A stretch of 64,000 bases of DNA from Gemmatimonadales bacterium. GTDB taxonomy: Bacteria; Gemmatimonadota; Glassbacteria; GWA2-58-10. Position numbers and translations under genes: made by a program. The notes under the pieces were generated by a model, which ran no database searches, was not told where the DNA came from, and saw only the letters and a list, made by a program, of their open reading frames with translations. Shown in pieces: positions 10,197 through 17,713 of the stretch; the first letter of the stretch is position 1, and every line of letters begins with the position of its first letter. Location: the NCBI GenBank assembly GCA_024278175.1, contig JAJRTS010000061.1:62001-126000 (forward strand). Reading direction: 5' to 3'.

Positions 10197-11008
10197 GTAA
10201 ACTTATCAACATTCGCTTACTGCGGGTACCGGGTCTGATAATGGCTGCGGTTATAATGTTTCTTGTCTCTGCGGTAACGGGGCTGAATGCTCAGGATCAG
10301 GACGGGACAACTCTTCAGACGGTTTTCCGCCAGGCCAATCAAGCATACAGCCAGGGCGAATACGAAAGCGCCCTGAAGGGGTACCGCGATCTGCTAAAGC
10401 GTTCCGGTCCCAGCGCGGGGCTGAATTACAATGCCGGATGCGCCGCCCTGAAGGCCGGTGAGCTGGGCTACGCGGTGGTCTATTTCAACCGTGCGGCCCG
10501 GCTGGCTCCCCGCGACCCGGATATCCGCGAAAACCTGGAGTTCGTCCGGGCGCTGACCCGGCCGGAGGAGCTGGAAGAGAGCACGGGCAACGTGGTTTTC
10601 TCTTATGTATCGAGGCTGGTATTCAGCCTCTCCACTTATGAGGTGGGCCTGCTGCAACTGGGTTTTCTGCTGATTTTTACCCTGGGGGCGGTTCTGCTTT
10701 CTTGCGGAGTATCCGGCCGGTTCAGGCGTGGCGCGCTGATAATTACCTCCGCCGGCCTGTTGCTGCTGCTGATCAACAGCGCGATGCTGGGAGCGCAGAT
10801 CTACCGTTTCAGCCAGGTGAGAGAGGCGGTTGTTATCCGGGACAATAGCGAGGCGCTCAGCGGGCCCGGCGAGGATAACACCAGAGTACTGGTAATTCCG
10901 GAGGGCACCGTGGTCAGGGTGCGCGAGAGCAGGGGAGACTGGGCTCTGGTGAGCCTGCCCAGCGGACGTAGCGGATGGCTGAAAACCAGCCTGGTCGAAG
11001 AGATATGA
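10193..11008 (+). CDS. TPR + SH3-like domain protein, BatE-like
   Basis: TPR (ANQAYSQGEYESALKGYRDLL), two TMs, C-terminal bacterial SH3 (VVIRDNSEALSGPGEDNTRVLVIPEGTVVRVRESRGDWALVSLPSGRSGWLK). Confidence 0.87.
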   Translation: MSKLINIRLLRVPGLIMAAVIMFLVSAVTGLNAQDQDGTTLQTVFRQANQAYSQGEYESALKGYRDLLKRSGPSAGLNYNAGCAALKAGELGYAVVYFNRAARLAPRDPDIRENLEFVRALTRPEELEESTGNVVFSYVSRLVFSLSTYEVGLLQLGFLLIFTLGAVLLSCGVSGRFRRGALIITSAGLLLLLINSAMLGAQIYRFSQVREAVVIRDNSEALSGPGEDNTRVLVIPEGTVVRVRESRGDWALVSLPSGRSGWLKTSLVEEI

Positions 11009-11021
11009 AGGCCGGGTCCTG

Positions 11022-11981
11022 TCAGTTCCGGCTCGATTTGCCCTGGATGCTGTAGGGATAGCCCGGCACTCGTTTTTTTCTCTCTGCCAGTGGCCCCAGT
11101 CCTCCCGGGTTGCGGGCCAGCCGGAAACCGACTGCGCTGATCTTGTAGTCCGGGCGTGCCCGCTGACGGTAGGCGGCGTGGCAACCCTCGGCGTCGTATT
11201 GCCAGCCGCCGCCGCGAAGGATGCGAGAGCGACCCAGGGTGGGGCCGCGCGGATTTCGCTTCTTGAGTTGTTTGTAGTTTTCCATCCAGTCGTTGCACCA
11301 TTCCCACACGTTGCCGTACATGTCGTACAAACCCCAGGCGTTGGGTTTTTTTAAGCCAACCGGGTGAGTGGTACCCTCGCTGTTGAGCCTGTACCAGCTC
11401 ACCTCGCTCAAGTCTTCCACGTCGGCCCCGGAGAGACAACGCTGCCTGGTGCCCGCCCGGCAGGCGTACTCCCATTCGGCTTCAGTGGGTAGCCGGAACC
11501 CGTTCCGGTCAAATATGCAACTCCTGTTATGGATATCGTAGGCTGGCAAATAGCCCGCCAGTTCGCTGAGCCTGTTGCAGAACATGGCCGCGTCGAACCA
11601 ACTCACCTGGTCCACCGGTCTGCGCTCATTGCCTTTCATCAGACTGGGGTTGTATCCCATCACTTTGCTGAACATGACCTGGGTTACCTCGTAAGCGCCG
11701 ATGTCGAAACTGTCCACGTAGACCTGGCGCACGGGCCGGGAGAGGCTGAACCATTTGTCGCAATCATCTTCCGTGCCCATCAGAAAACTACCGGAAGGAA
11801 TTCTGACCATGCTCAGATTGGCCATTACCCAAGCGCTGTCCTGCGAGGATATTTTGTAACCGCTTGTCGTGTCGGCCGCGGGCCAGGCCGTGGAAGCCGC
11901 GAGCACAGAGAGAAAAAACAGCGTGGGGCTGATTGCGGAGAGATAAACAACCATGCTCACAATGCGGATCATGGGCGTCAC
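11022..11981 (-). CDS. Formylglycine-generating-enzyme/sulfatase-modifying-factor fold protein (probably not a canonical FGE)
   Basis: MVRIPSGSFLMGTEDD, EVTQVMFSKVMG, RPVDQVSWFDAAMFCNRLS, RLPTEAEWEYACRAGT, WGLYDMYGNVWEWCNDW, RILRGGGW motifs. Confidence 0.9.
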   Translation of the reverse strand: MTPMIRIVSMVVYLSAISPTLFFLSVLAASTAWPAADTTSGYKISSQDSAWVMANLSMVRIPSGSFLMGTEDDCDKWFSLSRPVRQVYVDSFDIGAYEVTQVMFSKVMGYNPSLMKGNERRPVDQVSWFDAAMFCNRLSELAGYLPAYDIHNRSCIFDRNGFRLPTEAEWEYACRAGTRQRCLSGADVEDLSEVSWYRLNSEGTTHPVGLKKPNAWGLYDMYGNVWEWCNDWMENYKQLKKRNPRGPTLGRSRILRGGGWQYDAEGCHAAYRQRARPDYKISAVGFRLARNPGGLGPLAERKKRVPGYPYSIQGKSSRN

Positions 11982-12168
11982 CTGCTTTCCTGGTGATATC
12001 CTGTCCGGTGGGGCCGGATTGATACTCCGTAAAACGGGAGTTATTTATCTTTATAAAAAATTTCAAGAATTTCAAGCTTTTGCTCGGTTTTTAGCTCATA
12101 TTTCGGGTAATTTAACGCTGAAAATCTCATTCAGTAAAAGTTTGAGAATTCCAGATTAATATATTAAT

Positions 12169-12855
12169 TTGATAACCGGTGTCATCAGGCCGGGCTTGAT
12201 TGGCGCAGGGAATCTAAAATTGGCTTATTTCCATCGATCAACCCGTGAAGGACGAGCTGCTATCACCAGGGAAGTGGAATTAAAAGAGATTGCGGACGAG
12301 GAACTTGTCTCGCAGTTCAGGGATGGCCGTGAGCGGGCTTTCAATGAATTGATGCGTCGCTATAACAGTCGCATAATTAATTATATATACCGTATTATCG
12401 GCGACAGGGACAGGGCCGAGGATTTGCTGCAGGACACGTTTGTCAGGGTCTATCGCAATATCGACCGGTTCGATGTGGAGCGTAAGTTCTCCACCTGGCT
12501 TTATACTATCGCCACCAACCTGGCCAAAAACGAGTTGCGCAACAAGGGCCGCAGTCCGCTGCTCTATTTCCAGAACTTTTTTTTTCGCAAGTCCGATCAG
12601 AAAATGTTCGAAGCGGTGGACGGCAAAGCCGGCCCGGACGACCAGGTCTATCGTGGAGAACTTGAGCAGATTGTCACTCTGGCGATAGAAAAACTGCCCC
12701 CGCGCCATAAGCTGGTGTTCACCCTGCGTGAGCGCGAGGGCAAAAGCTACGAGGAAATCTCCGATATCCTCGACTGCAACATCGGCACGGTCAAGAGCCG
12801 GCTCAACAGGGCCAGGGCCAGGTTTGCCCAGATAGTAGAGCCGATGCTCAAGTAG
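12169..12855 (+). CDS. ECF-type RNA polymerase sigma factor
   Basis: Sigma region 2 (AFNELMRRYNSRIINYIYRIIGDRDRAEDLLQDTFVRVYRNIDRF) and region 4 (LPPRHKLVFTLREREGKSYEEISDILDCNIGTVKSRLNRAR); start uncertain. Confidence 0.92.
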   Translation: MITGVIRPGLIGAGNLKLAYFHRSTREGRAAITREVELKEIADEELVSQFRDGRERAFNELMRRYNSRIINYIYRIIGDRDRAEDLLQDTFVRVYRNIDRFDVERKFSTWLYTIATNLAKNELRNKGRSPLLYFQNFFFRKSDQKMFEAVDGKAGPDDQVYRGELEQIVTLAIEKLPPRHKLVFTLREREGKSYEEISDILDCNIGTVKSRLNRARARFAQIVEPMLK

Positions 12856-12881
12856 GCCGTGCCGCAACTGTCAAGGGAGAT

Positions 12882-13034
12882 GATTTCGTAAAAAGTCATA
12901 TTTGCAGATGGCTTAGTAAAAAGCTCCGGATACGAGGCGCGCAAATATCGAGGGATGAGGCGTACTTATAGGTACTCCGCAACGTGCGAGATATGGAAGC
13001 GCAACGAAGTAGCTGGACTTTTTACAAAGCCATC
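12882..13034. repeat. MITE/REP-like intergenic element with inverted termini
   Basis: GATGGCTTaGTAAAAAGcTCC (12907-12927) is the inverted counterpart of GGACTTTTTACAAAGCCATC (13015-13034); further outer copy GATttcGTAAAAAGTC at 12882. Confidence 0.65.
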
Positions 13035-13053
13035 AAGGAAGGGTGGAACCAGG

Positions 13054-14037
13054 ATGCCATTCCCCATACATCGTCCCCGCCGTCTGCGGGGTAGCAGGGC
13101 GCTCAGGTCGATGGTGGCCGAGACGCAACTCAGCCCGCGGGATTTTATTTTCCCGCTGTTTGTCGTGCCCGGCAAGGGGGTTCGCAGGGAAATCAGCTCG
13201 ATGCCCGGCAACTATCAGCTTTCGGTCGAGTTGATTGTCGGGGAGGCCGAGCGCGTTCATGCTCTGGGCGTGCCGGCCGTGATCCTGTTCGGTCTGCCGG
13301 AGAGCAAGGACCCGCTGGGAAGCTCCGGCGCTCTCGATGACGGGGTTGTACAGCGGGCGGTGCGCTCGCTGAAGAAAGAGCTGCCGGAGTTGTGCGTTAT
13401 CACCGATGTCTGCCTCTGCGAGTATACCGATCACGGCCACTGCGGCCGGATCGTGGACAACGATGTGGATAACGATTCCACCCTGGAGTTGCTGGCCGCC
13501 CAGGCGCTCAGCCACGCCCGCGCGGGCGTGGACATGGTGGCCCCCAGCGACATGATGGACGGCCGGGTGGGCGCGATTCGCGATAAACTCGATAGCGAGG
13601 GGTTTATCAACCTGCCTGTGATGAGCTATGCGGCCAAGTACGCCAGCGCGTTCTACGGGCCGTTCCGCGAGGCGGCCGACAGCGCCCCCTCGTTCGGCGA
13701 CAGGCGGACCTACCAGATGGATCCGCCCAATGTGCGCGAGGCGCTGCGCGAGGTGGAACTGGACATAGCCGAGGGAGCCGATATCGTGATGGTCAAGCCG
13801 GCGCTGGCCTACCTGGACGTGATCGCCGCCGTGAGGCAGAGTTTCGACACACCCGTGGCGGCCTACAATGTCAGCGGCGAGTTCTCGATGGTCAAGGCGG
13901 CGCAGCAGTTGGGCTGGATCGACGGGGAGCGGGCGATGATGGAGATGCTCACCGCTATCAAGCGCGCCGGGGCGGATATGATTATCACTTATTTCGCGCC
14001 CGACGCCGCGGAACTTATCAACAAGGAGAGCCGATGA
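13054..14037 (+). CDS. hemB: Delta-aminolevulinic acid dehydratase (porphobilinogen synthase), Zn-type
   Basis: [14 protein letters not shown] metal-binding motif, [30 protein letters not shown] at 13054 (upstream ORF extension lies in the repeat). Confidence 0.97.
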   Translation: MPFPIHRPRRLRGSRALRSMVAETQLSPRDFIFPLFVVPGKGVRREISSMPGNYQLSVELIVGEAERVHALGVPAVILFGLPESKDPLGSSGALDDGVVQRAVRSLKKELPELCVITDVCLCEYTDHGHCGRIVDNDVDNDSTLELLAAQALSHARAGVDMVAPSDMMDGRVGAIRDKLDSEGFINLPVMSYAAKYASAFYGPFREAADSAPSFGDRRTYQMDPPNVREALREVELDIAEGADIVMVKPALAYLDVIAAVRQSFDTPVAAYNVSGEFSMVKAAQQLGWIDGERAMMEMLTAIKRAGADMIITYFAPDAAELINKESR

Positions 14038-14522
14038 GCGCTCTGGACGCCCTGGATGCAAGGGTACTGGACATGGTGCAAACCGGTTTCCCGGTCTGTG
14101 AGCGGCCGTTCGCCGAGCTGGCCGGGGAACTCGAAATAGATGAAGACGAACTGCTCGAGCGCGTTCGCAAGCTGAAAGAATCCGGTGTTATCCGCCGTTT
14201 CGGGGCCGTGTTCGACTCGCGCAGGCTGGGTTATGTCAGTACGCTGGTTGGAGTGAAAATCCCCGATCCGGCGCACCTGCCGGCGGTGGCCGCGGCGGTG
14301 AACGCCTATCCCGAGGTGACCCATAATTACCAGCGGCTCAATGAGTACAACCTCTGGTTCACGCTGATCGCCGCCGGGCAGGAGCGGATCGAGGAAATCA
14401 TCGCTACTATTGGAAACATGCCGCAGGTAGAAACGATAAGAAACCTGCCGGCGCTGAGGCTGTTCAAGATCAAGGCGGATTTCAAGGCCGTGGCGGGGCG
14501 GAGTGGAGGGGACGCCAAATGA
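14034..14522 (+). CDS. ahbA: Siroheme decarboxylase subunit (AhbA/NirDL-like, Lrp/AsnC fold)
   Basis: Lrp-like HTH with [29 protein letters not shown]; paralogue immediately downstream; flanked by hemB and hemL. Confidence 0.85.
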   Translation: MSALDALDARVLDMVQTGFPVCERPFAELAGELEIDEDELLERVRKLKESGVIRRFGAVFDSRRLGYVSTLVGVKIPDPAHLPAVAAAVNAYPEVTHNYQRLNEYNLWFTLIAAGQERIEEIIATIGNMPQVETIRNLPALRLFKIKADFKAVAGRSGGDAK

Positions 14523-15025
14523 GCGGAAACAGTAAAGTGAAAATGGGCGAGCAGGACAGGAAGCTGATCCGTCTGCTTCAGGAGGAGCTTCCGCTGGTAA
14601 GTAATCCATACGAGGAACTGGGCCGCCGGGTGGGCCTGAGCGAGAGCGAAGTGCTTCAGCGGGTTTCAGCCTGGGTGGATAGCGGTGTTATCCGCCGCTT
14701 CGGGGCCACGGTGCGCCATCAGCGCGTGGGCTACAGCTACAACAGCATGGTGGTCTGGAAGGTGACCGATCCGGAAGCCGCCGACCGCGCCGGAGAGATT
14801 TTCGCCGGTTTTGCGGAGGTAACCCACTGCTACCGCCGTCCGCAGTTCGAGGGCTGGCCGTACACGCTCTACACGATGGTTCACTCCACCAGTGAGCAGG
14901 GTATCGGGCAGACGCTGGAGAAAATGAAGCAGGCCTCGGGCCTTCAGGAGCACCGCGGCCTGCTCAGCGTGAAGGAATGGAAGAAAACGTCAATGAAATA
15001 TTTCAGTGAACAGGAGGGACAGTGA
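14519..15025 (+). CDS. ahbB: Siroheme decarboxylase subunit (AhbB/NirDL-like)
   Basis: [56 protein letters not shown] overlap with ahbA. Confidence 0.85.
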   Translation: MSGNSKVKMGEQDRKLIRLLQEELPLVSNPYEELGRRVGLSESEVLQRVSAWVDSGVIRRFGATVRHQRVGYSYNSMVVWKVTDPEAADRAGEIFAGFAEVTHCYRRPQFEGWPYTLYTMVHSTSEQGIGQTLEKMKQASGLQEHRGLLSVKEWKKTSMKYFSEQEGQ

Positions 15026-16314
15026 TCGGCCCCCGCTCCCGTCAACTTTACGAGCAGGCCCGCAGGGTGATCCCCGCCGGGGTGAACAGTCCCGTGCGCG
15101 CGTTCGGCTCCGTGGGCGACACCGGACCATTTTTCGTTGAGCGCGCCGAGGGCGCTTATCTGTTCGACGCCGACGGCAACAGCTACCTGGACTATGTCTG
15201 CTCGTGGGGGCCGCTGCTGTTCGGGCACAACCCGCCGGGCCTGGCCGCCGTGCTTAACCGCGCCGTGGGCCGGGGCACCAGCTACGGCGCGGCAACGGGC
15301 CTGGAGGTTGAGCTGGCGGAAAAAATAGCGCTCATGGTGCCCTCGATCCAAATGGTGCGGCTGGTCAACAGCGGCACGGAAGCCACCATGAGCGCGGTGC
15401 GGTTGGCGCGCGGGTTCACCGCCCGCAAGCTGGTGGTCAAGTGCGAGGGCTGCTACCACGGCCACGGCGATGCATTCCTGGTCAAGGCCGGCAGCGGCGG
15501 GGCCACGTTCGGCGTTCCCGACAGCGCGGGCGTGCCAGCCGAACAGAGCACCCTGACTGTCAACGTGCCATACAACGATCTGGCGGCGATGGAGGCCGTG
15601 TTCGCCGCTTCCGGTAAAGAGATAGCGGCGGTAATCCTGGAGCCGGTGGCGGGTAACATGGGCGTGGTCCCGCCCGCCCGGGGCTACCTGGAGGGCGTCC
15701 GCCGCGTAACCGAAAAGAACGGCGCGCTGCTGATTTTCGACGAGGTGATCAGCGGGTTCCGCGCCGGGTCGGGCGGGGTGCAGGGTCTGTTCGGGATAAC
15801 TCCGGATCTTACCTGCCTGGGCAAGATTATCGGCGGGGGCCTGCCCATGGGCGCGTTCGGCGGCAGACGGGACGTGATGGAGATGATTTCTCCGCTGGGA
15901 CCGGTGTATCAGGCCGGGACCCTGGCGGGCAACCCGCTGGCCGTGAGCGCCGGGCTGTACATGCTGCGCCGGATCGAATCAGAGCCGCCCTACGAAAAGC
16001 TGGAGCAGCTCGGCGCGCGTCTGGAGCAGGGCATCCGCGCCAATATCGAGAGCCTGGGGTTGAAGTTGACTCTCAATCGGGCAGGCAGTGTGCTGACGCT
16101 GTTTTTCAACCCCGGACCAGTCAACGATTTTACGGATAGCAAAAAATCAGATACGGCCGCTTTCGGTCGCTATTTCCACGCCATGCTGGAGCAGGGGATT
16201 TTTGTAGCGCCCAGCCAGTACGAGGCCATGTTCATTTCCGCCGCCCACACCGAGCAGGAAATTGACCGTACCGTGGAGGCAAACCGTAACGCTTTGGCGA
16301 AGGCAACGTCCTGA
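15022..16314 (+). CDS. hemL: Glutamate-1-semialdehyde 2,1-aminomutase
   Basis: VIPAGVNSPVRAFGSVG, RLVNSGTEATMSAVRLARGFT, LGKIIGGGLPMGAFGGRRDVM; GTG start overlapping ahbB stop. Confidence 0.97.
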   Translation: MIGPRSRQLYEQARRVIPAGVNSPVRAFGSVGDTGPFFVERAEGAYLFDADGNSYLDYVCSWGPLLFGHNPPGLAAVLNRAVGRGTSYGAATGLEVELAEKIALMVPSIQMVRLVNSGTEATMSAVRLARGFTARKLVVKCEGCYHGHGDAFLVKAGSGGATFGVPDSAGVPAEQSTLTVNVPYNDLAAMEAVFAASGKEIAAVILEPVAGNMGVVPPARGYLEGVRRVTEKNGALLIFDEVISGFRAGSGGVQGLFGITPDLTCLGKIIGGGLPMGAFGGRRDVMEMISPLGPVYQAGTLAGNPLAVSAGLYMLRRIESEPPYEKLEQLGARLEQGIRANIESLGLKLTLNRAGSVLTLFFNPGPVNDFTDSKKSDTAAFGRYFHAMLEQGIFVAPSQYEAMFISAAHTEQEIDRTVEANRNALAKATS

Positions 16315-17586
16315 ATGATGAAATCCAAGCGGATTCGGCTACCGATCTTTCTCGCTGTAATGATGCTGGCAACCCTGCAGGCCTGCCATCGCGGAGCCAT
16401 GCGGGTTGCCGGTGTTACGCCGGGAGTTTCCCCCGATGTGCGCGTGCGGCTGTTTAACGGCCAGGGGCCCTTGAGCGTCGGCGTGGATGGCGGCGTGCTG
16501 CTGTTCGCGGATTTAGGCAGCGGAGAAAAAATTGTGGCGATCAATCCCGGCGCGGCCTGGTCGGTGGTGCTGTTCGGCCCGGAGGGCGAGTTGCGGGTAG
16601 CCTCGCCCGATGGCCGCGTGAGCAGGCCGCATCCCGATGGGATCAAGGTCTGGGTTCCCGGCGGCAACGGAGTGTTCAAAATCGGCGGCAGGTCGTATCA
16701 CGGTGAATTGTTTGTGCATAACGCGGGCGGAGACAGGATCATGGCTGTCAACCGCCTGCCGCTCGAAGACTACCTTCGCTCGGTGGTGCCCTCGGAGATC
16801 GGCAGCCTGGGGAGCGGAGCGTACCAGGCGCTGAAAGCCCAGGCGGTCTGCGCCCGCAGTTACGCCATGAGCATGATGGCTCAGAACCGCAAGTTCAGCT
16901 ATGACCTTACCGCCGACACCGGCGACCAGGTCTACAAGGGTTACTCCAACGAGCAGCAACTCACGGACAGCGCTGTTTACGAAACCGCCGGGGAATGCCT
17001 GAGCCACGGCGGCCAGGTGGTGGCCAGTTTCTACCACAGTACCTGCGGGGGACGCACGGCCGATCCCGCCGAGGTCTGGGGCGATCAGTTCGCCGAGCGC
17101 AACAAATGGCTGCGCAGTGTGGACGACGGCTCGTGGGACAGCGAGTCGCGCTGGGCAAGCTGGCAGGTAAGCTGGAGCCGTAAGCAGTTGCTGCTCCTGC
17201 TCAAGCAAAACCTGCCGGAGGTGGTCAGGCTCTCCGGTGAGCAGATCGGCGATCCGACCGACCTGGAAGTGGTGAGCAAGGGGCCGTCGAGCCGCAATAC
17301 GCTGCTCAAGGTGACCACGGACAAACGGGTGCTGCAGGTGGCCGGAGACAATATCCGGCGCGCGCTGCGGCAGCCCGACGGCTCCATGCTGCCCAGCACG
17401 ATGTTCGATCTGGAGCTGCAGCGCGGAGGAGCGGGCTGAGTTTCGATCGTGGCCAACGGGCACGGTTTCGGCCACGGGCTGGGGATGTGCCAGAGCGGGG
17501 CCATAGCACGGGCCAACGCGGGCCAGGACTACCGGGAAATTCTCGATCAGTACTTTCCCAAGGCCAAACTTGTGAAGATATATTGA
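16315..17586 (+). CDS. SpoIID/LytB domain protein interrupted by in-frame TGA (17437-17439)
   Basis: MAVNRLPLEDYLRSVVPSEIG...ALKAQAVCARSYA typical of SpoIID; after the TGA the same frame reads VSIVANGHGFGHGLGMCQSGAIARANAGQDYREILDQYFPKAKLVKIY*. Confidence 0.85.
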
Positions 17587-17606
17587 GTCGCGGAAAGGCA
17601 CAGCTA

Positions 17607-17649
17607 TAAAAAAACAGGGACGGGTTTTAAACCCGCCCCTGTTTTTTTA
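17607..17649. terminator. Bidirectional rho-independent terminator
   Basis: aaaaaaacagggacgggttttaaacccgcccctgttttttt: near-perfect hairpin flanked by A and T tracts between convergent genes. Confidence 0.9.
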
Positions 17650-17713
17650 TGATCGTTTTCGGTAAAGCGAACAGCGAGAGCAAGGGTGGAGAAATGCGTG
17701 GCCCGTGAGTGTC

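Noticed and set aside
12955-13053. N-terminal extension of the hemB ORF
   Set aside because: Encoded by the right half of the REP/MITE-like element; conserved HemB start is at 13054
17437-17480. Selenocysteine insertion as the preferred explanation for the SpoIID TGA
   Set aside because: Position is outside any recognised redox motif and the downstream stem can be explained by GHG codons; kept only as one option
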